DNA of 64,000 nucleotides from Terraquivivens sp964655015 (GTDB taxonomy: Archaea; Thermoproteota; Nitrososphaeria_A; Caldarchaeales; Wolframiiraptoraceae), in the NCBI GenBank assembly GCA_964655015.1, contig CAZZKR010000011.1:1-64000 (forward strand), in the 5' to 3' direction. This document shows positions 1 through 9,930 of the stretch, piece by piece. Each line of letters opens with the position of its first letter. Position 1 is the first letter of the stretch. The position numbers were made by a program, and so were the translations under genes. The notes beneath the pieces were generated by a model. The model had not been told where the DNA came from, searched no databases, and saw only the letters and a list, made by a program, of their open reading frames with translations.

Positions 1-2
1 CA

Positions 3-77
3 CAAGCCTTTTTTAGAAGCACTCACGAGCTTGCTATGAAACTACCGGTATTTAATGAGGGTGACTTGATTGCATAG
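3..77 (+). CDS. 3' end of an unidentified upstream gene (partial)
   Basis: An open frame enters from the left edge and stops with TAG at 75-77, giving about 24 C-terminal residues ending in ...NEGDLIA. Its last 8 bases overlap the TTG start of argH, an arrangement typical of translational coupling inside an operon. The fragment is too short to name; another frame ending at 39 is also open, so this choice rests only on the tight overlap with argH. Confidence 0.4.
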   Translation, partial: QAFFRSTHELAMKLPVFNEGDLIA

Positions 78-1521
78 AAAGGGTAGAATCGAACGTGAAC
101 TCGACGTAGACGCGGCTAGGTACACTTCATCACTTCACTTCGATAAGGAGATACTGGAAAGCGTCATCCTGGTAAACATAACGCATGTGAAACTTTTGGA
201 GAAAATGGGTATAATACCCTCGGATCTTGCCGAGAAGGCGGAAAGGTATCTCCAAGAGATGTTAACAAAGCCGCCAAGTCTAGACGATCCGAAGTATGAG
301 GACGTGCATATGGTGATTGAAGCCGAATTAACAAAATACGTACCTCAAATTGGTGCGCTGCTTGCTCTTGGCAAGAGCAGAAACGACGCGGTTGCCACGG
401 CTATAAGGCTCAGACTCAAAGAGAGGCTTTTGAACATTCACGAGTGCTGTGTAACGTTCTGCGAAGCTTTGTTGAGAAAAGCGTTGGAAGAATCCGAGAC
501 AATATTCCCCGTCTATACACATCTGCAGAGGGCTGCGCCGGCAACGTTTGGATTCGTCATGCACTCTTACGCGATCAGGTTTCTTAAGGCACTTCAGCAT
601 GTAAAGATGATTTACGAATTAGTCGACGAATCACCACTTGGCTCAGCAGCAGTCGCAGGAACCAGCGTGCCTTTGGATAGAGAATATGCAGCCTCGCTTC
701 TGGGCTTCAGCAAGGTAAGTCAGAACGCGCTTGAGTCCACAGCGTCAAGAGACTTTATAATAGAAGCGCTGTCATGTTTAAGCATCATCGCTCTTATATT
801 GTCATCCCTATCCGAAGAGTTTGTGGTCTTTAGCTCGGAAGAGTTTGGTCTTATAGAATTCCCTGAAGAGTTCTCGGCCACAAGTAGTATCATGCCCCAG
901 AAGCGTAACCCTGTGGTCGCGGAAATAGCGAGGACGAAAGTTTCGGAGTTATTGGGCCTGTTAACATCTGCCATCACGATGAGTGCGAGGCAAGTCAGTG
1001 GTTACAACCTTGACCTCCAACAGATAACTCCAAAATTATGGCAGGCATTTGAAATTGTGGAAGAAACCTTGCATGTAATGGCAAAACTCATACCAAACCT
1101 AAAAGTCAATAAGGATAGATGTATGGCAGCATGCAGCCCGCCGACGGGCATCGTGGAGGTTGCAAATAATCTATCCTTAAAATACGGTGTGCCCTTCCGC
1201 AACGCTCACGCATTCGCAGGTAGGATCAGCAAGCTTATGTATGAAGGAAACCTCGATGAAGCCTCGTTCCAAAAAACTAAAGCAGAATTCAGCATAGATG
1301 CTCCCCTAACTCTCGAAGATGTCATGAAACTAATGGAACCAGCAAGGGTTGTACGCTCTTACACAACTTTTGGCTCGGCCAACCCAGAGTTGGTAAAGCG
1401 TGCCGTGGAGAATGCTATGAGGGACCTCGAGGACGAGAAAAGATGGACACGAAACAAAAAGACAAGCCTCGAATTCGCCCTAAATAAGCTAAAAGGGCGG
1501 GATTGGGTGCAAAAAGTCTAA
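70..1521 (+). CDS. argH: Argininosuccinate lyase
   Basis: Cleaves argininosuccinate to arginine and fumarate, the last step of arginine synthesis, in the cytoplasm. The 483-residue protein has the fumarase/aspartase superfamily signature TSSIMPQKRNP at about residues 273-283, which carries the mobile catalytic serine, and a THLQRAAP segment near residue 149 equivalent to the conserved HTxxQxAxP histidine region. The start is TTG at 70, overlapping the preceding gene; the protein begins directly with the usual lyase N-terminus (GRIERELD...RYTSSL). Argininosuccinate synthase, the preceding enzyme, is separate at 41154. Length and motifs are ordinary for the family. Confidence 0.95.
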   Translation: MHRKGRIERELDVDAARYTSSLHFDKEILESVILVNITHVKLLEKMGIIPSDLAEKAERYLQEMLTKPPSLDDPKYEDVHMVIEAELTKYVPQIGALLALGKSRNDAVATAIRLRLKERLLNIHECCVTFCEALLRKALEESETIFPVYTHLQRAAPATFGFVMHSYAIRFLKALQHVKMIYELVDESPLGSAAVAGTSVPLDREYAASLLGFSKVSQNALESTASRDFIIEALSCLSIIALILSSLSEEFVVFSSEEFGLIEFPEEFSATSSIMPQKRNPVVAEIARTKVSELLGLLTSAITMSARQVSGYNLDLQQITPKLWQAFEIVEETLHVMAKLIPNLKVNKDRCMAACSPPTGIVEVANNLSLKYGVPFRNAHAFAGRISKLMYEGNLDEASFQKTKAEFSIDAPLTLEDVMKLMEPARVVRSYTTFGSANPELVKRAVENAMRDLEDEKRWTRNKKTSLEFALNKLKGRDWVQKV

Positions 1522-1622
1522 TAACAGTTAGAGCGCACCGTTGAAGATTTATTAATAACCTAAGCTAGTTTCCAAACTTAGACTTGATAATTGATTTGTA
1601 TATCTCTGGAGGAGCATCATAG

Positions 1623-1898
1623 ATGACCGACAAGACTAAACTCTCAGAACAAGAAAAGACCCAAGAGTTTTCACCTAGTAAGCACGTCTTAGTTCCAAAA
1701 CACGAAATAATGACGAAGGAAGAGGTGGAGGAACTTTTAAAGAAATATCGTATAAAACCCCAACAACTTCCTTATATTCTGGCCTCTGACCCGGTCGTTA
1801 AGGAAATAGGCGCAAAGCCGGGAGATGTGATAAGGATTATAAGGCAGACCGAAACTGCTGGAAAGTCTGTCTATTACAGACTGGTTGTGAGGGAGTGA
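1623..1898 (+). CDS. rpoH: DNA-directed RNA polymerase subunit H
   Basis: Small archaeal RNA polymerase subunit homologous to the C-terminal domain of eukaryotic Rpb5, which forms part of the downstream DNA-binding jaw. The 91-residue protein has a charged N-terminal extension of about 20 residues before the conserved core (KHVLVPKHEIMTKEEVEELL) and ends ...YYRLVVRE as is usual. A strong ribosome binding site (GGAGGAG, about 1610-1616) precedes the ATG. It starts the polymerase operon, with rpoB beginning 4 bases after its stop. Confidence 0.95.
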   Translation: MTDKTKLSEQEKTQEFSPSKHVLVPKHEIMTKEEVEELLKKYRIKPQQLPYILASDPVVKEIGAKPGDVIRIIRQTETAGKSVYYRLVVRE

Positions 1899-1901
1899 GC
1901 C

Positions 1902-4900
1902 ATGCAGAAAGAGAAAGACCGCAAGCTTACCGTGGAAGACCTTTGGTACGTCGCTAGGAGCTTCCTAGAAGAAGAAGGATTAGTTCAACATCAAATCAGG
2001 TCGTATAATTATTTTGTTAGAAAAGGTCTCCAGGAGCTTGTCAACTCTTTAGAAGTTCAGGAAATCAAGACAAAGCACGGAACATTAACCTTCAAGTTCG
2101 GAACGATAGAAATAGGCAAACCACGGGTTATCGAAATAGATGGCACAATCAATGATAACATCACGCCCGCTGAATGTAGGCTTAGGAAGCTTACGTACGC
2201 GGCACCGTTATACGCCAAGATGAACTTGTATTTAGATGGTAGGCTTCTATCATCTGAAAATGTAGAAGTTGGAATAATACCGGTGATGGTGAAGAGCGAC
2301 ATATGCCCGTTATCAAAGATGACCCACGACGAGCTATTAGCTATAGGCGAAGACCCAATGGACCCAGGGGGTTACTTCATAATCAATGGCTCAGAGCGTG
2401 TGATCGTTGCCATAGAGGATTTAGCACCTAACAAGATACTCGTAACACAAAAGGACGTCGGTGGCAAGCTACAATATTCTGCCGTTGTGTTATCTTCTGC
2501 GTTTGGCAGACAAGCTAAAGTCGAGGTTACGTACAGAGAAGGCGGTCCAATAAGGGTCTTCTTCTCAAGAATCTACAAGGGTATACCCATCATAATCCTT
2601 CTCAGAGCGTTGGGTATGACAAACGACAGAGAGATCGTAAACTTCGTATCACCGGTGAAGGAAGTTCAAGAACTGCTAGAGCTCCCCTTCAAGGAAGCGG
2701 AGGGAATAGAGACTGTTGAAGATGCCTTGAAGTACATAGGCAACAAGATAGCATTTGGGTATGCTGAAGAGTACAGGGTACAAAGGGCTGAGCAACTGAT
2801 AGACAACGTTCTGCTACCGCATATCGGGACAGATAAGGCATCGAGATACCTTAAGGCGATATTCTTATGCGACATGATGGGCAGGGTGCTCGAGACCAGT
2901 TTGGGTCTTAGGAAGCCCAGCGATAAGGACCATTATGCCAACAAGCGTGTGAAACTCGCAACGCCCTTATTGATGGAGCTATATAGGATGGCATTCCTGA
3001 AACTCATAAGGGATATAAGGTATCAGCTGGAAAAGTTGTTAACCATAAGGCAACCGACATCGGTATCAACGTTTGTTAGGCCAGGAATAGTTGCCGACTT
3101 TGTTAAGCATGCCTTTGCAACCGGAAACTGGCCCGGTGGTAGGGTCGGTGTAACACAGTTGTTGAACAGGACCAACTACTTGGCAACATTGAGTCATTTG
3201 AGAAGGGTACAGTCACCTTTGAGCAGAAGCCAGCCGCATTTTGAGGCGAGAGATCTCCACGGAACGCATTGGGGTAGAATATGCCCTGCTGAAACGCCTG
3301 AGGGTAGTAACTGTGGCCTTGTCAAGAACCTAGCGCTATCAGCAGAGTTCTCATTCCCCATGAATAAGCGCGAAGTTTTGGATAAGCTCTACGCACTTGG
3401 TGTTATGCCCCTAAGCGAAGCCATAAACCGGAAAAAATTCCTGCCCGCAAAAGTGTTCGTCGATGGTTTGTTGGTAGGCTTCCATCACAATGGACAGGAG
3501 CTTGTTAATGAGCTCAGAAGCCTGAGAAGGAATGGTGAGATAAACAATAACGTGAACGTTGCGCTTTATAATTACAAACATGTACAAGAGGTCTGGATAA
3601 ACACAGACGAGGGTAGGGTTAGAAGACCGTTAATAATCGTCGAAAAGGGTGTACCGAAACTAAACCATAATCATGTGGAGGCCATAAAGAATAGAATATC
3701 TAGGTTCAGAGACCTCGTGTCCATGGGTATCATCGAATTCTTGGATGCGGAAGAAGAGGAGAATGCGCTCGTTGCATTAACGCCGGATGCTGTCACGCCT
3801 GAGCATACGCATATGGAGATATCCCCCTACCTGACGCTTGGCATCGTTGCATCAATAATCCCGTACGCTGAACATAATCAGTCCCCAAGGAACGTTTACG
3901 AGTGTGCTATGGGAAAGCAGGCCTTAGGCTTCTTCGCCTCGAATTATGAGATAAGAACGGACTCGAGAATGCATCTGCTGGTTTATCCCCAGAAGCCCCT
4001 CGTCACGACAAAATCTGTCGAGTTGATAGGACTCAACAACAGGCCGATAGGCCAGAACATGGTGGTCGCGATACTGTCAGCCCAGGGCTACAACATGGAA
4101 GACGCCGTCGTACTCAATAAATCGTCCGTGGAGAGAGGATTAGGCCTCTCCTTAAGCTACAGGACATACGAGGTAGAGTCGAGACAATACCTTGGCGGTC
4201 AGAAAGATAAATTTGGGATACCTGAGCCCACCGTAAGAGGCTATAAGGGCGAGCAATACTACAGAATACTAGACGCGGACGGTCTGGCTCATGTAGAGGC
4301 CGACGTGAGCGGGAATATGGTAATAGTCGGCGTCATAAGCCCGCCAAGGTTCATGGAGGAATATACGCGTGCGCCGGCAAGAGAGATGGTTTGGAGAGAT
4401 GCATCCGAAGTTGTCAGACAGTCCGAGAGCGGCGTCGTTGACCAGATATTTATTACTAGAACGGACGAGGGCAACAAGCTTGTAAAGGCAAGGGTAAGGA
4501 CCACATGCTTTGTTGAGATAGGTGACAAATTTTCATCGAGGCACGGACAGAAGGGTGTCGTTGGCATGCTCTTCCCGCAAGAGGATATGCCATATACTGA
4601 GGATGGCATAGTGCCCGATCTGATAATAAACCCGCACGCATTCCCATCAAGAATGACAATCGGTCAACTCATCGAGAGTATAGCAGGAAAGGTTGCTGCT
4701 ATAAAGGCTGAACCGGTCGATGGAACGCCCTTCCTTGGAAAGAAGCTTGAGGAATTAAGGGCAGAGCTTGAGGCTTTAGGTTTCAAGAGCTCAGGGACTT
4801 CCGTGATGTATGATGGTTTGACCGGTAAGAAGTTTGAAGCGGAAATCTTTATCGGTGTAGTTTACTATCAGAGATTGCATCACCTTGTTAGGGATAAAAT

Positions 4901-5258
4901 ACATGCGAGAGCACGTGGACAGGTGCAATTATTGACTCGGCAACCGACTGAGGGAAGGGCTAGGGGTGGTGGTTTGAAGTTTGGAGAGATGGAGCGTGAC
5001 TGCCTAGTCGCATATGGAGCCGCATACTTGCTTTTGGATAGATTGCTCGAGCAGTCCGACAAATACACCGCATACTTCTGCGAAAAGTGCGGCTTGCCTG
5101 CATACTATGACCTTAAACAGGAACGACTCGTATGTAGAGTATGTGGAAAGGATGCGAGTATAAAACCTGTCGTTATGTCTTATGCGTTCTACCTTTTACT
5201 GAACGAGTTGCTGAGCATGTGCATTTATCCAAAAATAAAATTGGAGGAGTTGGTGTAA
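1902..5258 (+). CDS. rpoB: DNA-directed RNA polymerase subunit B (unsplit)
   Basis: Second-largest catalytic subunit of RNA polymerase. At 1118 residues it is a single polypeptide, not the B'/B'' pair of many euryarchaea. Conserved catalytic-region motifs are visible: GQNMVVAI...GYNMEDAVV near residue 712 and SRHGQKGVVG near residue 879. A C-terminal zinc site is formed by CEKC (about 1060) and CRVC (about 1076). The gene lies 4 bases after rpoH and 1 base before rpoA, so all three are almost certainly cotranscribed and translationally coupled. Confidence 0.97.
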   Translation: MQKEKDRKLTVEDLWYVARSFLEEEGLVQHQIRSYNYFVRKGLQELVNSLEVQEIKTKHGTLTFKFGTIEIGKPRVIEIDGTINDNITPAECRLRKLTYAAPLYAKMNLYLDGRLLSSENVEVGIIPVMVKSDICPLSKMTHDELLAIGEDPMDPGGYFIINGSERVIVAIEDLAPNKILVTQKDVGGKLQYSAVVLSSAFGRQAKVEVTYREGGPIRVFFSRIYKGIPIIILLRALGMTNDREIVNFVSPVKEVQELLELPFKEAEGIETVEDALKYIGNKIAFGYAEEYRVQRAEQLIDNVLLPHIGTDKASRYLKAIFLCDMMGRVLETSLGLRKPSDKDHYANKRVKLATPLLMELYRMAFLKLIRDIRYQLEKLLTIRQPTSVSTFVRPGIVADFVKHAFATGNWPGGRVGVTQLLNRTNYLATLSHLRRVQSPLSRSQPHFEARDLHGTHWGRICPAETPEGSNCGLVKNLALSAEFSFPMNKREVLDKLYALGVMPLSEAINRKKFLPAKVFVDGLLVGFHHNGQELVNELRSLRRNGEINNNVNVALYNYKHVQEVWINTDEGRVRRPLIIVEKGVPKLNHNHVEAIKNRISRFRDLVSMGIIEFLDAEEEENALVALTPDAVTPEHTHMEISPYLTLGIVASIIPYAEHNQSPRNVYECAMGKQALGFFASNYEIRTDSRMHLLVYPQKPLVTTKSVELIGLNNRPIGQNMVVAILSAQGYNMEDAVVLNKSSVERGLGLSLSYRTYEVESRQYLGGQKDKFGIPEPTVRGYKGEQYYRILDADGLAHVEADVSGNMVIVGVISPPRFMEEYTRAPAREMVWRDASEVVRQSESGVVDQIFITRTDEGNKLVKARVRTTCFVEIGDKFSSRHGQKGVVGMLFPQEDMPYTEDGIVPDLIINPHAFPSRMTIGQLIESIAGKVAAIKAEPVDGTPFLGKKLEELRAELEALGFKSSGTSVMYDGLTGKKFEAEIFIGVVYYQRLHHLVRDKIHARARGQVQLLTRQPTEGRARGGGLKFGEMERDCLVAYGAAYLLLDRLLEQSDKYTAYFCEKCGLPAYYDLKQERLVCRVCGKDASIKPVVMSYAFYLLLNELLSMCIYPKIKLEELV

Positions 5259-5259
5259 G

Positions 5260-8200
5260 ATGTCCTACAGGGGTTCTGTGGCCGCTATAAAGTTTGGTAT
5301 ACTTTCGCCAGACTTAATCAGGAGAATGTCCGTAGCTGAGATACAAAACCCTGACACATACGGCGACGATGGTCTTCCGATACCCACGGGCGTAATGGAT
5401 CCGAGATTGGGAACCCTAGAGCCCGGCCAACGTTGCAAGACATGCGGCAACACTTACCTTGGATGCCCAGGACACTTTGGACATATAGAATTACCTGTCC
5501 CTGTTATACACGTTGGTTTTGCCAAGACTATACACACGCTCCTAAAAGCCACCTGCAGGTCATGCGGTAGGATACTTTTGAACGATGAAGAGATAAAGAG
5601 CTTTAAAGAAGAGTTAGAGAAGGAGAAGCAATCCGGGAGACCATACAGGCATATTTACTTCAAAGTAATACAGAAGGCCACATCGACGCAGACATGCCCG
5701 CACTGCGGCGAGAAACAGCTAAAGATCGAGTTGGAGAAGCCGACGACATTTATAGAAGCGGCGGAATCGGAACTCGTAAGACTTCCAGCCAACGTTGTCA
5801 GAGCTAGGCTAGAGAGAATACCTGACGATGACCTAGTGTTGCTGGACATAGACCCTAAGAGCGCAAGACCGGAGTGGATGGTGCTTACGGTCTTACCCGT
5901 ACCGCCTGTTTATGTAAGGCCATCCATTACACTTGAATCAGGTTTTAGGTCAGAAGACGACCTGACCCACAAGTTGGTAGACATACTTAGGGTTGCCCAG
6001 AGGCTTAAGGAAAACATAGCCGCCGGGTCCCCATCCCCAGTAATAATGGAACTGTCAGACCTTCTCCAGTATCATGTAACAACTTACATTAATAACGAAG
6101 CGGTCGGAATATCGCCATCTGTTCATAGGTCTGGCCGTGTACTAAAGACATTGGCGCAGAGATTGAAAGGCAAGGAAGGCAGGTTCAGGCTAAACCTTTC
6201 CGGCAAGAGGGTTGACTTCTCAGCTAGGACCGTTATATCTCCTGATCCCAACATTGGAATAAACGAAGTCGGCGTCCCCATAGAAATAGCGATGCAACTT
6301 ACTGTACCAGAAAAAGTTACTATATGGAACATCGAAAGGTTAAGGGAATACGTAAGAAACGGTCCGGATAAGTATCCGGGCGCCAAGTACATAATCAGGC
6401 CGGACGGTAAGACCATCAGGCTAAAACTTGCGCACGACTTAAATGAGCTGGCAAACGCTCTAGAACCTGGCTACATAGTCGAGCGGCATCTCATCGACGG
6501 GGACATTGTGCTGTTCAACAGACAACCTTCGCTCCACAGAATGTCGATAATGGCTCACATAGTAAAGGTACTTCCCTACAAGACGTTCCGTCTCAATCTT
6601 GCGGTTTGTACACCATATAACGCAGACTTCGACGGTGACGAGATGAACCTGCACGTTCCACAGAGCGAAGAAGCCCAAACTGAAGCTCGAATACTGCTTT
6701 TAGTACAGAATAATATAATATCTCCACGTCATGGTACGCCCATAATCGGAGCTATTAGAGACTTCCTCACAGCTACGTACTTATTGACGAAAGATGATAC
6801 CTTGCTTAGCTTAAAGGAACTGTCCTATTTACTCTCAGCGATAGGGTATGATGGTGAGCTACCAGAACCGGTAGTAAAGGAACCGCAACCGTTATGGAGT
6901 GGCAAACAGGTATTCAGCCTATTACTTCCAAAGGACTTTAGTCATAAATTCAGATCCACCTTTATGCCCGAGGAACCAGTCATAATACAGGATGGCAAGC
7001 TCATAAAGGGCGTGATAGATAAGGGCGGCATAGGTGTAGAAAAAGCAAACAACATAATACACAGATTAGTAAGAGACTATGGGCCCGATGTAGCTAGGGA
7101 ATTCTTAGATAGGGTAGTGAGGCTTGCTAATACCTACTTGCGTATAAGGGGCTTTACGTTCACCATAGATGACCTAACAGTGCCAGCTGAAGTTTACCGA
7201 GACATATCCAAACTTTTTGTGAGGATGGATGAAGAATTCAATAAGCTTAAAACGGACTATGAAAAGGGTAAAGCCCCCGTCTACCCAGGCGAGACACCTG
7301 AACAGTCATTTGAATCCGCAATCTTATCGTTACTTTCAAAGACTAGAGACACAGCAGGCAAAATTGTGAGACAACACATACCTCCATCAAATAATGCCTT
7401 GATAATGATAAAGACCGGAGCAAGGGGCACATCGCTTAACATTGACCAAATGATGGCTGTCGTCGGTCAGCAGGCGGTTAGAAGGGAGAGGATAAAGAGA
7501 GGATACGCGGATAGAGTTCTAACATTCTTTAAACCAGGAGATCTATCGCCTAGGGCTAGAGGCTTTGTCTATAACTCGTTCATGAGCGGTTTAGATCCGA
7601 TAGAATTCTTCTTCCACATGGTGGGCGGAAGGGACGGGCTGGTTGACACGGCGGTGAGAACCCAGCAAAGCGGTTACATGCAGCGCAGATTGATAAACGC
7701 TCTAGAGTCGTTGTATGTTGAGTACGATGGCACGGTAAGGACAACGGATGAGAAAAGAATAATACAATTCCAGTACGGTGAGGATGGTGTTGACCCTGCT
7801 AAGAGTGAACATGGACAGCCAATTAACCCGACTCTGATAGTAGAAAAATTCATGAGGAGCTTACCAACAGAGAAGCCTGCATCGAGCGAGTATATAATGT
7901 CAAAGTCTAACTACTACAAAGAGCTCATGCCTGAAAAGATTGTTGAAGATTTAACGAATGAACTCATAAAAATGAAAGCCTCAGAGCGTGTAGTTGATAG
8001 CTCTTTTGAAGAAGCATACAGGATCTATCTGAACTCTCGAGTAGAGCCCGGTGATGCCGTAGGAGTCGTGACAGCTCAGTCGATAGGCGAACCAGGAACA
8101 CAGCTTACGCTTAGGACGTTCCACTTTGCCGGTGTTAGAGAACAGAGCGTATTGCTTGGTTTGCCAAGGCTAATTGAGATAGTCGACGCTCGCAAAGTCC

Positions 8201-9078
8201 CCTCCACACCCATAATGAGGATATACCTTCAGAAAGAATTCGCAAAGGATAGGAACAAAGCACAAAAAATCGCAAATCAAATACAACATACAGCACTCAA
8301 AGACATAGTTTCCGAAGTAGTTATAAACTATAAGCGCGGCACTCTAAACATTACATTGGACACGGATGCGATGCATGAAAGGGGTATAACGTTAAGTGAC
8401 GTGAAAAATGCCTTGAAAGCTTACAAGCCAGAAGTGAAAGACACGAATACCGTGATCTTAAAACCATCTGAGGATAGTGTGCAAACGCTTGAGAAGCTTA
8501 GAGACAGAATACTGATGGACGACAAAATGACGGTTAAAGGAATTAAGAAAATAACGAAGGCTTTGGTTGTACAAGAAGGCGATGAGTACGTAATATTAAC
8601 GGAGGGATCAAACCTAAAAGAGGTTATAAAGGTACCTGGTGTTGATGCCACTAGGGTTATCACGAATGACATACATGAAATTGCGGAAGTTCTAGGGATA
8701 GAGGCCGCAAGAAACGCTATAATAAACGAGGCGAAGAACGTGTTGCGTGAGCAAGGACTAGACGTCGACGTTAGGCATCTTATACTCTTGGCAGATATGA
8801 TGACAGTTAGCGGTAGCGTAAGACAGGTAGGCAGGCATGGTGTGATTAAGCTAAAAGAGAGCGTACTCGCCAGAGCGGCTTTTGAAATAAGCGTTCAAGT
8901 GCTACTCGATGCAGCAGCGAGGGGCGAGGTAGATTACTTGAAAGGTAATGTTGAGAGAATACTTATGGGAAAGGAGATACCTGTGGGTACGGGTATGGTA
9001 TCGTTGCTGATGATGCATCAAGCTGGGCAGTTGAATAATGCGGTCGGTGATAAAGATGAACATAAGGAAGGAGCTTGA
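5260..9078 (+). CDS. rpoA: DNA-directed RNA polymerase subunit A, A' and A'' fused
   Basis: Largest catalytic subunit of RNA polymerase. The active-site metal loop NADFDGDEMN lies near residues 453-463. N-terminal zinc ligands are CKTC...CPGHFGH (from about residue 59), with further pairs CRSC and CPHC. The trigger-loop region GEPGTQLTLRTFHFAGV lies near residue 942, in what is a separate A'' gene in most archaea. Here 1272 residues run without a break, so A' and A'' are one protein. This is the state described for Thaumarchaeota, Aigarchaeota and Korarchaeota and is the main taxonomic clue in the window. The 3' end overlaps rpl30e. Confidence 0.97.
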   Translation: MSYRGSVAAIKFGILSPDLIRRMSVAEIQNPDTYGDDGLPIPTGVMDPRLGTLEPGQRCKTCGNTYLGCPGHFGHIELPVPVIHVGFAKTIHTLLKATCRSCGRILLNDEEIKSFKEELEKEKQSGRPYRHIYFKVIQKATSTQTCPHCGEKQLKIELEKPTTFIEAAESELVRLPANVVRARLERIPDDDLVLLDIDPKSARPEWMVLTVLPVPPVYVRPSITLESGFRSEDDLTHKLVDILRVAQRLKENIAAGSPSPVIMELSDLLQYHVTTYINNEAVGISPSVHRSGRVLKTLAQRLKGKEGRFRLNLSGKRVDFSARTVISPDPNIGINEVGVPIEIAMQLTVPEKVTIWNIERLREYVRNGPDKYPGAKYIIRPDGKTIRLKLAHDLNELANALEPGYIVERHLIDGDIVLFNRQPSLHRMSIMAHIVKVLPYKTFRLNLAVCTPYNADFDGDEMNLHVPQSEEAQTEARILLLVQNNIISPRHGTPIIGAIRDFLTATYLLTKDDTLLSLKELSYLLSAIGYDGELPEPVVKEPQPLWSGKQVFSLLLPKDFSHKFRSTFMPEEPVIIQDGKLIKGVIDKGGIGVEKANNIIHRLVRDYGPDVAREFLDRVVRLANTYLRIRGFTFTIDDLTVPAEVYRDISKLFVRMDEEFNKLKTDYEKGKAPVYPGETPEQSFESAILSLLSKTRDTAGKIVRQHIPPSNNALIMIKTGARGTSLNIDQMMAVVGQQAVRRERIKRGYADRVLTFFKPGDLSPRARGFVYNSFMSGLDPIEFFFHMVGGRDGLVDTAVRTQQSGYMQRRLINALESLYVEYDGTVRTTDEKRIIQFQYGEDGVDPAKSEHGQPINPTLIVEKFMRSLPTEKPASSEYIMSKSNYYKELMPEKIVEDLTNELIKMKASERVVDSSFEEAYRIYLNSRVEPGDAVGVVTAQSIGEPGTQLTLRTFHFAGVREQSVLLGLPRLIEIVDARKVPSTPIMRIYLQKEFAKDRNKAQKIANQIQHTALKDIVSEVVINYKRGTLNITLDTDAMHERGITLSDVKNALKAYKPEVKDTNTVILKPSEDSVQTLEKLRDRILMDDKMTVKGIKKITKALVVQEGDEYVILTEGSNLKEVIKVPGVDATRVITNDIHEIAEVLGIEAARNAIINEAKNVLREQGLDVDVRHLILLADMMTVSGSVRQVGRHGVIKLKESVLARAAFEISVQVLLDAAARGEVDYLKGNVERILMGKEIPVGTGMVSLLMMHQAGQLNNAVGDKDEHKEGA

Positions 9079-9364
9079 AATAATAAGCAGGACAGGAAAA
9101 CTCATCTTAGGATTTAGACAATCCTATTTATCGTTACTAAACGGCAAATCAAAACTTGTTTTGCTGGCAAAGAACTGCCCACCAGATATAGAAAAGAGGA
9201 TTTACATGGCCTCTAAGATGGTAGGTGTGCCTATGATAAAGACGGAGTTGAGCTCAAACGAGATTGGCTATATTCTCGGAAAACCATTTAGGGTATCGAC
9301 ACTTTCTGTCTTAGATCCCGGTAGTTCAAACATACTCGAGGAGGTTGCGCCAGAAGTTGAGTGA
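9056..9364 (+). CDS. rpl30e: Ribosomal protein L30e
   Basis: Large-subunit protein of the L7Ae/L30e fold that binds kinked RNA. The 102-residue protein shows the family pattern: a LVLLAKNCPPDIEKRI core, then a VPMIKT segment. I chose ATG 9056 because it follows a GGTGAT ribosome-binding-like sequence; an in-frame ATG at 9038 would overlap rpoA more and add six non-conserved residues. It overlaps the end of rpoA by 23 bases and the start of nusA by 20, so translation is tightly linked through this part of the operon. Confidence 0.9.
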   Translation: MNIRKELEIISRTGKLILGFRQSYLSLLNGKSKLVLLAKNCPPDIEKRIYMASKMVGVPMIKTELSSNEIGYILGKPFRVSTLSVLDPGSSNILEEVAPEVE

Positions 9365-9791
9365 AGGATTCAAGCTTACAGAAAAAGAGATGAAATACAT
9401 ATCGTTATTCGAGGCAGCAACTGGTGTAACTGCTATAGATTGTGTCGAGAGTGGTGACTTGATTGTATTCGTTGTAAGGGAAGGTGATCTGAAGAAGGTC
9501 TTGAGTAAGGGCGGTAGCAAAATACAGGAATTCTCTAGGATAATCAAGAAGCGCGTCAAGGTAATCGAGCTCTCGGAGGACCCCGGCATTTTTGTCAAAA
9601 ATGCCCTCATGCCGGCTAGGCTTTCCGGACCGGTTAGAATAGCCTCGAGACCTGACGGTAGGAAGATAGCAATAGCCTCAGTAGAACCAAAGGACAAGGG
9701 TCTTGCCATAGGAAAGAACGGCAAGACCATAGAGCTTGTCAGACTTTTAGCTAAGCGACACTACAGCATAGACCACATCACTATTCAGTAA
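9345..9791 (+). CDS. nusA: Archaeal NusA-like transcription factor
   Basis: Short archaeal NusA homologue of 148 residues. It carries the KH RNA-binding domains but not the N-terminal polymerase-binding and S1 domains of bacterial NusA. KH-type glycine motifs are visible as SKGGSKIQEF (about residues 51-60) and IGKNGKTIELV (about 122-132). The TTG start at 9345 lies inside the end of rpl30e. Its place between rpl30e and rps12 is the conserved archaeal order and supports a role in elongation or ribosomal transcription, although the archaeal function is little tested. Confidence 0.9.
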   Translation: MRQKLSEGFKLTEKEMKYISLFEAATGVTAIDCVESGDLIVFVVREGDLKKVLSKGGSKIQEFSRIIKKRVKVIELSEDPGIFVKNALMPARLSGPVRIASRPDGRKIAIASVEPKDKGLAIGKNGKTIELVRLLAKRHYSIDHITIQ

Positions 9792-9881
9792 AATACGTTA
9801 TCGAGGTCTGTCGACCGATTTTTATGTTTTTAATAGTCCCGGATCTAAAACTCAACTTAGTGGTTAAAGAGTCCGAGAGAA

Positions 9882-9897
9882 GGGTTTTTAAGTTGCT
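9882..9897 (+). promoter_or_regulatory. Probable promoter for rps12-rps7
   Basis: The 139-base space after nusA contains a purine-rich stretch followed by an AT-rich TATA-like element (GGGTTTTTAAGTTGC). It is placed so that transcription would begin about 20 bases before the rps12 start. A second T-rich candidate lies near 9820. The assignment rests on composition and spacing only. Confidence 0.4.
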
Positions 9898-9930
9898 TAC
9901 CAAAACCCCATTTTTAGCCGAGGATGGGCC

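Noticed and set aside
9326..9730. 134-codon reverse-strand frame opposite nusA
   Set aside because: It lies wholly opposite a well-supported gene, has no family features, and the same pattern appears opposite many genes in this window.
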